DNA of 64,000 bases from Pseudomonadota bacterium (GCA_016201105.1 JACQDN010000036.1:1-64000); one strand, 5' to 3'; positions 1-11,850 are shown, counted from the stretch's first letter. The notes: generated by a model from the sequence alone, not told the origin. Program-made: numbers and translations.

Positions 1-156
1 AAACTTCCTGCCTCTAAATTCTAAACTCTCTCCCTCTCCCTCGCGAAGCGGGGGAGAGGGCGGGGTGAGGGGGTGTCGAATTTTGAGTGCCGTTGTAAGG
101 CGTAGGACGCAGCTCAAAGGCAATGAGTTGTGATAACCGTCGATCATTGAGGGAAT

Positions 157-2037
<1,881 letters not shown>

Positions 2038-2102
2038 AAATTTTCTCGCGATGTTCTTTGATAGCTTCCGTCGCTGCCAATCGGATCGTCGCGAATGCGC
2101 GA

Positions 2103-3455
2103 TCAGGAAGCTTCGACTGCCCGCCGTTCCGCCAGATCCACGACAGTACCTGCGATACGCTCCAGGCTCATTTTCAACTCATAGCGAAAGCCGCTCTGGG
2201 AATATGTCGCTTCCACGGTATCGCAGAAGGATCGGGCGACATCCTGGAGGATTCTTTGTCCGAGCCCCTTGCGCTGCGGGGCGACGGCAGGTGGGCCGCC
2301 ATGTTCTTCCCACAGAAAGCTGAAGGCACCATCGTCATCAGTGCGTCCGGCAATGGCGATGCGGCCTTCGGGAACGGACAGCGCGCCGTGCTTCGCTGAA
2401 TTGGTGGTCAATTCGTGCATGATGAGTGCGAAATCCTGTCCCGCCCTGGGCGTGAGCAACACATCGCACCCGACGCTCGTCACGCGGTTGGAGAACGGCG
2501 TCAACTCCGCCTCGACGATCTTGGCAAGCGGCGCCGTACCGGTTTCCAGAAACAGATCCTGGGTGCGAGCGAGTCCGTCGAGTGCGCCGCTGAATTCCCG
2601 TCGTGCTTCGAGCGGGATGGTCTGCGCGGCGATCGCTTGCACCAGTGCGAGCAGATTGCGTCCGCGGTGGCGGATTTCGTTCGACAGGATCTGCTGGCGG
2701 CGTTCGGCCGCCTTGCGCTCGCTGATGTCGATGACCGTCGCCATCACGCCGCTGATTTCGCCTCGCGCCAGCGGATCGAGTCCAAGTTCGATCGGCACCA
2801 GCATTCCGTCCTTGCGGCGTCCGTTCAAATCGCGTCCGGCGCCCATCGCGCGCGACTCCGGGGCTGTCGTGAAGGCGCGCCTCACTGCGATGTGCGCGCC
2901 GCGGACATCGTCGGGAACCAGCATTTCAATCGATTGATGGAGCAGTTCGTCGTGCCGATATCCGAACAGGCGCTCCGTGGTGCGATTGACAAATTGAATG
3001 GCGCCGGCCGAATCGACGAGGATGACGCCGGCAGGCTCCCTGTCGAGAATGAACCTCACATTATCGGCCTGGCGCCACAGGCGATCCACCGCCTCGTTCA
3101 GAAACACCACAATGACAGCTAGTGTGGCGGCGACCGCCACATAGGTGGCCAACGTGATCAGGTCGATAGGCACCAGCGCGAAGCTGAGTGTGGGCGGGAT
3201 AAAAAAGTAGTCCGCCGCCAGCGCGGACAAGACGATGGCGAGGGCAGCGGGGCGCGCACCACCGACCAGCGCGGCCAGGATCACGGCTGGATAGAAGGTG
3301 ATGAAAGGTGCCGTTATGCCGGGTATGGCAGCCCGGATAGCCACGGCAGCCGCAACGCCCGCCACAGCCGCTGCATAACCGACCCAGGGCCGCTCGCGCC
3401 TCAACCACCGCAGCGATTCGAACCTGGCAAGAAACGGATCTGGCCGGAACGGCAT
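2103..3455 (-). CDS. PAS-domain sensor histidine kinase, HWE family, with DUF4118-like membrane region
   Basis: N-terminal multi-TM segment followed by PAS (ILVDSAGAIQFVNRTTERLFGY) and HWE-type H box (SNEIRHRGRNLLALVQAIAAQT). Confidence 0.85.
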   Translation of the reverse strand: MPFRPDPFLARFESLRWLRRERPWVGYAAAVAGVAAAVAIRAAIPGITAPFITFYPAVILAALVGGARPAALAIVLSALAADYFFIPPTLSFALVPIDLITLATYVAVAATLAVIVVFLNEAVDRLWRQADNVRFILDREPAGVILVDSAGAIQFVNRTTERLFGYRHDELLHQSIEMLVPDDVRGAHIAVRRAFTTAPESRAMGAGRDLNGRRKDGMLVPIELGLDPLARGEISGVMATVIDISERKAAERRQQILSNEIRHRGRNLLALVQAIAAQTIPLEARREFSGALDGLARTQDLFLETGTAPLAKIVEAELTPFSNRVTSVGCDVLLTPRAGQDFALIMHELTTNSAKHGALSVPEGRIAIAGRTDDDGAFSFLWEEHGGPPAVAPQRKGLGQRILQDVARSFCDTVEATYSQSGFRYELKMSLERIAGTVVDLAERRAVEAS

Positions 3456-3605
3456 TGCCCCCCGTCTTGAGCCGAGCGTTGGGCTCGCTCAATCGCGCCC
3501 TTCGTACAATCTGCCTGCACGATGGCACCATCCAGACGGCAAAGCCATCGGTATTTCCAAGGCTTTATGAACGAAATGGAGTCAGTATCGATTTTTCCGA
3601 CTCTC

Positions 3606-5309
3606 CTAGAAGTTCGGATCGCGGTGTACAACTTCCCCATCCAGCAACGTCAGCAATACGCGAGCGCTGTGAATAGCCGCAGCCTTCATCTTGAAGAGAT
3701 TGCGGTCGAGCACGACGAGATCGGCCGCCTTTCCGACTTCGATCGATCCGTCAATCGCCTCTTCGCGCGCGACCCAGGCGGCGTTCTTCGTGTATGCGAC
3801 GAGCATGAACGCAAGATCGACGCGCTCCTGCGCTTGCCGGGCTTGCTGGCTTGCATCGGCCGGTGGCCGCGTCAACGCAGCTTGGATCTCGTCGAGCGGA
3901 TTCATCGACGGCTGCGGCCAGTCGCTGCTGGCTACGATGCGCGCGCCGCAAGCGGCAATATCCGTCATGGGATACATCCAGCGCGCGCGTTTCGGTCCGA
4001 GTGCGCCCTTGCTCGGCGTATAGACGGGATCGTCGGCACTGGCGAACCGGGGTTGAAAATTCGCCGTCACCCCAAGTTTGCAAAAGCGCACGATGTCGGC
4101 GGGGTCGGCGACACCGATATGCGCAATCTGATGGCGCCGGTCGCGCGGTTCGTTCGCGTTCATCGCTTGTTCGATGGCGTCAAGCCCTGCGCGCACCGCG
4201 CGGTCGCCCATGGCGTGCATGTGAATCGAAAACCCTTCGGCATCGAGCCGGCGCACAATCGCGTTGAGCGCATCGGTTTGAATGAGCAGCTCACCGCGTG
4301 CGTTGGGCATATCGGCGTAGGGTTCGAGCATGGCTGCGGAATGGTCAGAGATTTCGACATCGAGAAATATCTTGGCGGCATCGGCGCGAAAGCGCGTCCC
4401 GCGCAGCCGATCGCGCAGCGCGATCATGGCATCGATCTGTTCCGGCCCCTTGCTGTTGTCGATGCGCTGGGCCGCGACGATCCGCACCGTCAGCTCGTTC
4501 TCCCGGTCGGCGTCGTGATAAGCCTCGAGCATCGGCGCTGTCGCGCTGGCATCGAAGATCGAGGTGATGCCGAACCGGTTCGCCGTCGTCGTCGAAAGCT
4601 TCAGGGCCTCGCGATATTCCGCTTCGGTGGGCTGGGGGATTTTCTGCCGCACCAGATTAGTGGCGTCGCTCTTGAGAATTCCCGTCGGCTTGTGCGTTGT
4701 GGGATCGCGCTCCACACCGTCGATCTGCGGTCCAGTGCTGTTGGGATCGATTCCGCCAAGTTGTAAAGCTTTTGAATTGACCCAGACAGTGAAGCCATCC
4801 TCGGTCGCGAGGAAGGCGGGGCGATCCGGAACCAGCGCGTCAAGTTTCTTGCGATTCAATTCCTTCGCTAACACAAGGTCAGGCGACAGGCCGTAACCGA
4901 TCAACCACGCATGGGTCGGATCGGCCAAGGCACAAGCGCTGACGCCTTAAAACAATTGCTGCGCCGATCCAAACGCGCCGAGCTTGCAGCGGATCAATCG
5001 GATCGCGCCGCTCATCGGATGGGCATGCGCGTCGTGAAATCCCGGAAGGACCATGCGGCCCTTGAGCGCGATCACGCGCGAACGTGGACCCTGAAATGCA
5101 CGGGCCCCCGCATCGTTGCCGACATAGACGATGCGCCCGTCTTCAATGACGAGGGCTGTCGCCCATGGCCGCGCGCTGTCGAGCGTATAGATCGCGCCGC
5201 CGCGCAAGATGAGCGTGCCCGATGCGGTTGCAAGCGCGAACGTTGGGAAAAGAAGAAACGTCAACAGACCCAGGGGCCAGACGAATCTTCCAAGGTGTTG
5301 CAGCCACAC
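3606..5309 (-). pseudogene. YtcJ-like amidohydrolase interrupted by an in-frame TAA
   Basis: ORFs 4947..5309 (signal peptide, LPGFHDAHAHP) and 3606..4928 (rest of amidohydrolase, VLLTLLDGEVVHRDPNF) lie in the same minus-strand frame. They are separated only by the TAA at 4947-4949: ...GSAQQLF*GVSACALADPTHAWLIGYG... Confidence 0.75.
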
Positions 5310-5312
5310 GCG

Positions 5313-6896
5313 TCAGTTCACTCTTCGCGTCTTGCCCGCCCAGAACGGCTCGCGCAGTTCGCGGCGCAGAATCTTTCCTGACGCATTGCGCGGCAGAGCC
5401 GGGATGAAATCCACCGATTTCGGCGATTTGTAGCCGGCGATGCGCTGGCGCGCCCAGGCGATGATGTCGTCCGGATCGGGCGTGGTGCCGGGCTTGGCGA
5501 CGACCATCGCCTTCACCGCCTCGCCCCACTTTTCGTCGGGCACGCCGATCACCGCCACGTCGGCCACATGGGGATGACCGAAGATCGCGTTCTCGACTTC
5601 CGCGGGATAGATGTTCTCGCCGCCGCTGATGATCATGTCCTTGACGCGGTCGTGGATGTAGACGTAACCGTCTTCATCCAGATAGCCGGCATCGCCGGTG
5701 CGCAGCCAGCCGTCCTTGTCGATGGTCTTCGCGGTCGCTTCCGCCAGATTCCAATAGCCCGCCATGTTGGCGATGGAACGCGTGGCGATCTCGCCGACTT
5801 CACCGGGCTTCAGTCTATTTCCCGCTTCATCGAGCACGCAGATCTCCACGCCCGGAAGCGCTTTGCCGGCGGAGCGCATGCGCGGTCCGCCTTCCACGGA
5901 ATGATCTTCCGGACCCAATGCCACGATGGCGCCGGTGGTCTCGGTCATGCCGTAGGTCTGCACGAAACCGCAGCCGAACACTTCCAAGCCTTCGCGCAAG
6001 AGTTCGAGCGGAATGGGCGAGGCCCCGTAGAGCAGATATTTGAGGCGCGAATAGTCCGTTGTCCGCGCCCGCGGATCGCGCAGCACGATCTGAATGGCGG
6101 CCGGCACGAGGAAGAGTTTGGTGACGCGGTCCTTCTCGATGAAATCGAGAACCTTGGTGGGATCGAATTCGCGCGCCACAATTCCCTTGGCGCCCCAATA
6201 GAGCCCCATCAAGCCGTAGCCGGTGCCGCCGATATGCGAAACGGGCATCGCGACGAGGCTGACGTCTTCCGCCGTCCACTTGTTCCACGGCAGCTCGTCG
6301 GATTGCGACATCGCCTTGCGCATGCCGGTCAGATTGTGATGCGTCAGCATCGCGCCTTTGGGCCGCCCGGTGGTGCCGGAGGTGTAAAGCTGCACGGCGA
6401 CATCTTTGCTGCTCAGCTTCACCATCGGGTCGCGTGCGGGCAGCGCATCACGCCATTTCTCGTAAGACGTCCATTCGCCGACGCCGCCCTCCAAGGCGAC
6501 GACCGTTCTCACCTTTGGCGTTTCAGCGAGAATCTGCTTTGCCGCGCCGGTGAATTCCGGCCCCACGAACAGAATGGGCGCCGCGGAATCGTTGACGATA
6601 TAGGCGAGCTCCGGCGGCGCCAGACGCCAGTTCAGCGGCGTCATCACCGCGCCCATTTTTATGGCGCCGAAGAAGAGTTCGAAATAGTGGTCTGAGTTCT
6701 TGCCGAGATAGCAGATGCGTTCGCCGTGTTTCACGCCCGCCGCGATCAGCGCATTGGCCACTTGGCTCGTATGCCGATCGAACGCGGCGTAGCTCGTGTC
6801 GCGCCCCTCGAAGTGCAGCGCGATCGCTTCAGGCTGCACGCCGGCGAAATGGCGCGGGATATCGGCCAGCGTCTCGAACTGGCGTGTGTCGCTCAT
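5313..6896 (-). CDS. AMP-dependent acyl-CoA synthetase/ligase
   Basis: YTSGTTGRPKGAMLTHHN, YGMTETTG, GWLRTGDAGYLDEDGYVYIHDRVKDMIISGGENIYPAEVE, NASGKILRREL. Start chosen at MSDTRQFETL. Confidence 0.93.
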   Translation of the reverse strand: MSDTRQFETLADIPRHFAGVQPEAIALHFEGRDTSYAAFDRHTSQVANALIAAGVKHGERICYLGKNSDHYFELFFGAIKMGAVMTPLNWRLAPPELAYIVNDSAAPILFVGPEFTGAAKQILAETPKVRTVVALEGGVGEWTSYEKWRDALPARDPMVKLSSKDVAVQLYTSGTTGRPKGAMLTHHNLTGMRKAMSQSDELPWNKWTAEDVSLVAMPVSHIGGTGYGLMGLYWGAKGIVAREFDPTKVLDFIEKDRVTKLFLVPAAIQIVLRDPRARTTDYSRLKYLLYGASPIPLELLREGLEVFGCGFVQTYGMTETTGAIVALGPEDHSVEGGPRMRSAGKALPGVEICVLDEAGNRLKPGEVGEIATRSIANMAGYWNLAEATAKTIDKDGWLRTGDAGYLDEDGYVYIHDRVKDMIISGGENIYPAEVENAIFGHPHVADVAVIGVPDEKWGEAVKAMVVAKPGTTPDPDDIIAWARQRIAGYKSPKSVDFIPALPRNASGKILRRELREPFWAGKTRRVN

Positions 6897-6910
6897 CGCA
6901 GAAAGTCCTC

Positions 6911-8083
6911 TTAGAGGCGCTCGACGATGGTCACGTTGGCTAGACCGCCGCCTTCGCACATCGTCTGCAAGCCGTATTTCTTGCCGCGCGCTTTTAAGGC
7001 GTGCAGCAGCGTCGCCATCAGCTTGGTGCCGGAGCAGCCGAGCGGATGGCCGAGCGCGATGGCGCCGCCGTTCACATTGAGGCGGTCGGCGCGGCCACCG
7101 GTTTCGCGCAGCCATGCCACGGGCACCGGTGCGAAGGCTTCGTTCACTTCATAGAGATCGATGTCGTCGATCTTCATGTCGGCTTTCTTGAGCGCGCGGA
7201 TGGTCGCTGGGATCGGTGCCTCCAGCATGATCACCGGATCGTGCCCGATCACCGTCATGTGGACGATGCGCGCCAATGGCTTCACGCCCAGACGCTTGAG
7301 GCCGTTCTCGTTCACCACCATGACGCCCGAAGCGCCGTCGCAGATCTGGCTCGAGGTCGCCGCGGTCACGCGGCCGCCTTCGGCCAGAAGTTTCACGCTT
7401 CTGATGCCGTCGAGGCTCGCATCGAAGCGAATGCCTTCATCGACCGTGTGCATGTCTTTGGAGCCATCGGCCAAGGTGACTTCCAGCGCAACGATCTCGT
7501 CCTTGAAGGCGCCGGCCTTGGTAGCGGCCGCTGCGCGTTGATGACTCTGGAAGGCAAATTCGTCGAGCTGGTCCCTGGAGATGTCGTATTTTTTCGCGAT
7601 CATCTCGGCGCCCATGAACTGGCTGAACTGGATTCCGGGATAGCGCTCTTCCAGTTTCGGGCTCTTGTAGGTGCCGAAGCCGTTCTTGGCCGGCAGCGCC
7701 GCGGAAAGTCCCATCGGCACGCGGCTCATACTTTCGACGCCGGCCGCGATCACCACATCCATGCTGCCGCTCATCACGGCCTGCGCCGCGAAGTGCAACG
7801 CTTGCTGCGAGGAACCGCATTGGCGGTCGACGCTGGTCGCCGGAACGCTTTCGGGAAGCTTCGAAGCCAACACCGCATTGCGCGCGATGTTGATCGCCTG
7901 TTCGCCGACCTGGCTGACGCAGCCCATGATGACGTCTTCGACGATCGCCGGATCGGCGCCGGTGCGATCGACGAGGGTGTCGAGAATGCGTCCTGCCATA
8001 TCGGCCGGATGCCAGCCGGATAGCCGGCCTGCTTTTTTGCCACCCGCCGTGCGCGCGGCCGCAACGATGTAAGCCTCACCCAT
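6911..8083 (-). CDS. Acetyl-CoA C-acyltransferase (thiolase)
   Basis: VDRQCGSSQQALHFAAQAV, NVNGGAIALGHPLGCSGTKLMATLLH, CEGGGLANVTIVERL. Confidence 0.95.
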   Translation of the reverse strand: MGEAYIVAAARTAGGKKAGRLSGWHPADMAGRILDTLVDRTGADPAIVEDVIMGCVSQVGEQAINIARNAVLASKLPESVPATSVDRQCGSSQQALHFAAQAVMSGSMDVVIAAGVESMSRVPMGLSAALPAKNGFGTYKSPKLEERYPGIQFSQFMGAEMIAKKYDISRDQLDEFAFQSHQRAAAATKAGAFKDEIVALEVTLADGSKDMHTVDEGIRFDASLDGIRSVKLLAEGGRVTAATSSQICDGASGVMVVNENGLKRLGVKPLARIVHMTVIGHDPVIMLEAPIPATIRALKKADMKIDDIDLYEVNEAFAPVPVAWLRETGGRADRLNVNGGAIALGHPLGCSGTKLMATLLHALKARGKKYGLQTMCEGGGLANVTIVERL

Positions 8084-8153
8084 ATTTTTCCTCCCAAGGA
8101 ATTGCGAAATCGCCCTCCGGTTAGCACGTTTCGGCGCTTCACGCATTGGTTCC

Positions 8154-8178
8154 GGAACCGCCGCAAAACGCCGCCGTT
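8154..8178 (+). promoter_or_regulatory. Candidate EcfG-type promoter (GGAAC-N16-CGTT), position far from the next gene
   Basis: Exact GGAAC at 8154-8158 and CGTT at 8175-8178. Confidence 0.35.
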
Positions 8179-8314
8179 TCCGCTGCGTCCGCTCTCCAAA
8201 TTGACGACCCTCCCAAGGAAGGGCGGTTCTTTAGAGTCGGTGGCGCCGCGGCCGGCGCTGGCAGCGCGCCCTCAAATTGCCCCAGTTCCACACGCTCCGC
8301 AGTCGCGGAACTCA

Positions 8315-8339
8315 GGAACGTGCACTGACGGCAAACGTT
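8315..8339 (+). promoter_or_regulatory. Candidate EcfG-type promoter upstream of PRC-barrel gene
   Basis: GGAAC (8315-8319) N16 CGTT (8336-8339), 62 nt before the ATG at 8402. Confidence 0.7.
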
Positions 8340-8401
8340 TGCACGCTGTCCCAGGGGCGGCTGGGCTGCGTGGATGCATGGATGAACAGGAGAATCCGCT
8401 C

Positions 8402-9097
8402 ATGAAGATCAAAATACTTGCTCTGGCCAGCGTCGCGGTCGTCGCGCTCTCTGGAACCGCGTTCGCGAAGGCGCATCATCACCATCAATCGGCGAACGCG
8501 AAAGCCGATGCGCAAGAGGCTGTAATCACGCAGCAGCTCAATCAGCAACAACTGAGTTCACCGGGCGTTGTGCCGACGGTGCAGGCGTCGAATGAGAGCT
8601 CCAGCCAGATGGCGATGAACTCGACCTCATCGAACGCGCCTGACGATCGAACGGCGAAGACCGACGCCATGGCCGCCAACGACACGTCGAAGTCTAGTGA
8701 CGCGATGCAGAAGGACAGCACCGCGCCCAAGACCGAACTGGGCAAGGCGACGACTGCGGCCGGAAACGAAATCGATCAGGCGTCAATGGCGAAGAATCCG
8801 GTGACCGAGGCCGAATTGAAAAGCGCTGTGCCGCTGAGCGATGTGTCCCAGGAAACGCTCAAGACGGCCGAGGTGAAGAATCGGAACGGTGAGGCTCTCG
8901 GCGAGGTCAATTCCGTCAAGGTGGACAAGTCCGGCAAGGTGGCTGCGGTGAACGCCGAAGTCGGCGGCTTCCTCGGCGTCGGCGAGCGTACCGTAGCGCT
9001 CAACGCGAACAACCTTGTGTATCTGAAGGACCGCAATCTCATTGTTACCAGCATGACGAAGGACCAAATCAAGAAGCTTCCCTCAATCGCCAAGTAA
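8402..9097 (+). CDS. Secreted PRC-barrel domain protein
   Basis: Signal peptide MKIKILALASVAVVALSGTAFA; C-terminal PRC-barrel-like segment (EVKNRNGEALGEVNSVKVDKSGKVAAVNAEVGGFLGVGERTVAL). Confidence 0.8.
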   Translation: MKIKILALASVAVVALSGTAFAKAHHHHQSANAKADAQEAVITQQLNQQQLSSPGVVPTVQASNESSSQMAMNSTSSNAPDDRTAKTDAMAANDTSKSSDAMQKDSTAPKTELGKATTAAGNEIDQASMAKNPVTEAELKSAVPLSDVSQETLKTAEVKNRNGEALGEVNSVKVDKSGKVAAVNAEVGGFLGVGERTVALNANNLVYLKDRNLIVTSMTKDQIKKLPSIAK

Positions 9098-9134
9098 GTC
9101 GGGCCCCGGCAGGGGCACCAGCGGCTTTTCGAAA

Positions 9135-9171
9135 AAAACGGGCCTGCGTCCCTCCGCGGGCCCGTTTTCTT
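9135..9171 (+). terminator. Rho-independent terminator
   Basis: AACGGGCC...GGCCCGTTTTCTTT stem with T-rich tail; A-run on the other side, so possibly bidirectional. Confidence 0.7.
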
Positions 9172-10940
9172 TACGCGGATTGCTCCAGAGGTTTCGCCTC
9201 GGGGTCCGGAAAGATCAATTCCACGTCGGTGCCTCTAACGCCATTGGACTTGACCACGACTCGTCCATCCACCTGCTGACCGAAGGTTTGAATGAGCCGC
9301 CCGCCAACACTCATGCCGGCTTGGTCGGTATCGAAGCCGATGCCGTCGTCCGAGATGGAGAGCTTCAACACGCCATCCGACGTGGGCTGCAGTGCCACGC
9401 GAATGGTGCCGCCTTTGTCCGCCGGATAAGCGTGTTTGAAAATGTTGGTCAACGCTTCCACCGCAAACAGCGCCAGAGGTACGGCAATGTCGCCCGGAAC
9501 ACGCCGGCGCACGACATCGGTGACGACGACGAGGTCGCTGCGCTCGCGGCCCAGGCCCTCAAGAGATTGCGCAGTGAGATCTTCCAGCAGGGCTTTGAGA
9601 TCGACGAAGGTTTGATCCTCCAGTTCGTGCAGGATCCGGTGCACGAGCGCGAGCGCATTGATGCGCAAGCGCGCCTGCTTGAGAGCGTCCTGGGCCGCCG
9701 GGTCCTGCAACTGCGCGGCCTGCAGACTGAGCAAGCTCATCACAACCTGCAGGTTGTTTTTCACCCGGTGATGAATTTCGCGGATCAGCAGGGATTTCTG
9801 CGCCAGCGCATCGCGGAGCTTCTGGTCCCGGTCTTGAATGGCCTGGGCCATGTCGGAAAGGCTGTTGCCGAGCGTGCGAAATTCGGGCGGCGCGTCGTCG
9901 AGCGTGGGCCTGAGCGCGTAGTGACCGCTGCGATAGGCATTGGACACGCGGCGCAGATAGAGAATCCAGCGCGTCACCTGGCGTTCGGTCGTCATCCAGA
10001 TCGCGGCCCATGCCAGCGCGATCATGAAGATGGGTGTGAGGAAGTCGGTGCCGACATGCACATAGGTTGCGCCGAACAAGCTCGACTCACGCATGGCAAA
10101 TCCGACGAAGATGGTGTCGCTGACCAGCGCCGACGTCGTATAGGTCCAGCTGTCGCCGTTGGCGTCAGTGCCGGAGTGCAAAGTATCTTGCTGTTTGAGG
10201 CGCTTGCCGGGGCGGCTGAAAATCCGCACGGCCAGATCGCGATTGTTGGCGGCGATGACGGCCCCGTTGCGGTCGAAAATGGCGATGACGGCGTCGGACG
10301 GCAGCCTCTTGGACTGCACCATATAGTCGAGCCAGCGCACATCGATGGCGATGGCGAGCGCGCCTTTGAAGCGATTGGTCTCGTCGCTCAGCGGTAGCAT
10401 CCCGGAGATGACAGGTCTTCCCGTGACACGGCTCGTCATCTCCTCGCTGACCTGAAACCCGATGCCGTTGACCGTCTTCTTCCAGATAGGATAGCCGCTC
10501 GCGTTGATGCCAATGGCCTTTGTGTTGGCCGCGCAAATCGCCGTGCCGTGTTCGTCCAGACGCGTGATGTTGGTGAAAAACGAAAGACCCTTCAGGGCCT
10601 CGCTCAGCGCATGATTGCAGTCTTCACTGGCGTTGCGAACTTCGGGCAGGTTGGCAAGCGCGCGAAGAATCTGCTCCGCGGATGCGAGCATATTGTCTTC
10701 GCCGGTGGAAGCGGCGCGCGCGCTCTGCACCAGCCTTTCGCGCACGTCGGCGACGTCGCGCTGGGCGCGGTCTATGCCTTGAACGATGCTTGCGATCGCG
10801 ATGGGCGCGAGGGCGAGACTGACGTAGAACAGAAGTCTAAGCCGAAGCGACCAGCCTCGTTCAGGGCTGCTTCTTACCGTGAGTTGCAGGCGCCTGTCCG
10901 GTCGGTCCTGCCAACCGATCAAGCTGCGCCATGATCTCAT
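9171..10940 (-). CDS. HisKA_2-type sensor histidine kinase, candidate PhyK of the general stress response
   Basis: H box LIREIHHRVKNNLQVVMSLLSLQA; periplasmic sensor domain between TM segments; adjacent to ecfG/nepR/phyR. Start at MRSWRSLIG with SD GGGGAGG upstream; MHRKG at 10964 is the alternative. Confidence 0.85.
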   Translation of the reverse strand: MRSWRSLIGWQDRPDRRLQLTVRSSPERGWSLRLRLLFYVSLALAPIAIASIVQGIDRAQRDVADVRERLVQSARAASTGEDNMLASAEQILRALANLPEVRNASEDCNHALSEALKGLSFFTNITRLDEHGTAICAANTKAIGINASGYPIWKKTVNGIGFQVSEEMTSRVTGRPVISGMLPLSDETNRFKGALAIAIDVRWLDYMVQSKRLPSDAVIAIFDRNGAVIAANNRDLAVRIFSRPGKRLKQQDTLHSGTDANGDSWTYTTSALVSDTIFVGFAMRESSLFGATYVHVGTDFLTPIFMIALAWAAIWMTTERQVTRWILYLRRVSNAYRSGHYALRPTLDDAPPEFRTLGNSLSDMAQAIQDRDQKLRDALAQKSLLIREIHHRVKNNLQVVMSLLSLQAAQLQDPAAQDALKQARLRINALALVHRILHELEDQTFVDLKALLEDLTAQSLEGLGRERSDLVVVTDVVRRRVPGDIAVPLALFAVEALTNIFKHAYPADKGGTIRVALQPTSDGVLKLSISDDGIGFDTDQAGMSVGGRLIQTFGQQVDGRVVVKSNGVRGTDVELIFPDPEAKPLEQSA

Positions 10941-11520
10941 CGGCGGCCTCCCCTTCCGATGCATGAGGCGCCGCTGGCAGGGCTTCCTCGCCGTCCAACA
11001 AAGCGATCAACGCCTTGCGTGCGCGCGCAACGCGGCTCTTCACGGTACCGACGGCACAATTGCAAATTCTGGCCGCGTCCTCGTAGGAAAAGCCGCCGGC
11101 GCCGACGAGGATCAGCGCTTCGCGCTGCTCGTCCGAAAGCGTGCGCAAGGCGCGCGACAGGTCCGATAAATCCGCCGCCCACGATTGTTCGCCCGCGGAT
11201 CCGGGAATCCGTTCGGCCGCTTCCTGATCCCAGGGCGCCTGACGCCATGCACGCCGCCTATCGGAGTAGAACTGGTTGCGGAGAATAGTGAACAGCCAAG
11301 CTTTCAGATTCGTGCCCGGCGCAAAAGTGCTGCGCGCCTGCCAGGCTTTGACGAGGGCCTCCTGGGCAAGATCGTCGGCCATGTCGTGGTTGCCGCAAAG
11401 CGAACGGGCAAAGGCGCGAAGGAATGGGATCAGCTCGAGCAGGTCGGACTTGAACGGCCCGTCCGTTGCCGCCGATGCGCCCGCTTTGGCCGCAGAATGG
11501 GTGTGATCGTGCGCCGTCAC
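10861..11520 (-). CDS. ecfG: EcfG-type RNA polymerase sigma factor
   Basis: ECF sigma regions: NHDMADDLAQEALVKAWQAR, LKAWLFTILRNQFYSDRRR, LSDEQREALILVGAGGFSYEDAARICNCAVGTVKSRVARAR; located between nepR and a PhyK-like kinase. Confidence 0.9.
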   Translation of the reverse strand: MTAHDHTHSAAKAGASAATDGPFKSDLLELIPFLRAFARSLCGNHDMADDLAQEALVKAWQARSTFAPGTNLKAWLFTILRNQFYSDRRRAWRQAPWDQEAAERIPGSAGEQSWAADLSDLSRALRTLSDEQREALILVGAGGFSYEDAARICNCAVGTVKSRVARARKALIALLDGEEALPAAPHASEGEAADEIMAQLDRLAGPTGQAPATHGKKQP

Positions 11521-11747
11521 GCGTCCTGCTTTCCGCTTCCGCGTTGCTCCTTGCCTTCGTCGATCTGTTTTAAGAGGTCGAGGAAGTCGTCCGGCACCGG
11601 CTCCCGAGCCACGTCGTCATACATGCGTCGCAGCTCACGGCCGATCGCCCGCTGTCGCGACCGGATGGTTCGGTTCCGTTCCCGGTCTGTTTTTTGTTCT
11701 TTTCTCACCAGGTCCCAGCCCCGACGTTTTTGTGTAATACTCGCCAC
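11517..11747 (-). CDS. nepR: Anti-sigma factor NepR
   Basis: NepR core IGRELRRMYDDVAREPVPDDFLDLLKQID; ATGA overlap with ecfG. Confidence 0.9.
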   Translation of the reverse strand: MASITQKRRGWDLVRKEQKTDRERNRTIRSRQRAIGRELRRMYDDVAREPVPDDFLDLLKQIDEGKEQRGSGKQDA

Positions 11748-11825
11748 GAGATCGCGCCTATTTTACCAGCTGTGACAAGGGGTTTTTGACCTCTCCTCAG
11801 GCAAAAACTCCGTCCGTCGAACAAA

Positions 11826-11850
11826 AACGCCGCCCTCAATATAAAGTTCC
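11826..11850 (-). promoter_or_regulatory. EcfG-type promoter for nepR-ecfG
   Basis: On the minus strand GGAAC (11850-11846) N16 CGTT (11829-11826), 78 nt before the nepR start. Confidence 0.75.

Noticed and set aside
1-80. Partial repeat at the left edge (ccctctccctcgcgaagcgggggagagggcggggtgaggggg)
   Set aside because: Looks like a piece of an intergenic repeat but is cut by the window start and cannot be assigned to a family with confidence.
3522-4766. 414-aa plus-strand ORF over the amidohydrolase
   Set aside because: Composition and His/Arg/Gly-rich sequence typical of an antisense shadow; the minus strand encodes clear amidohydrolase motifs.
5568-6695. 375-aa plus-strand ORF
   Set aside because: Antisense to the acyl-CoA synthetase.
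7001-8023. 340-aa plus-strand ORF
   Set aside because: Antisense to the thiolase; no motif of its own.
9180-10397. 405-aa plus-strand ORF
   Set aside because: Antisense to the PhyK-like kinase.
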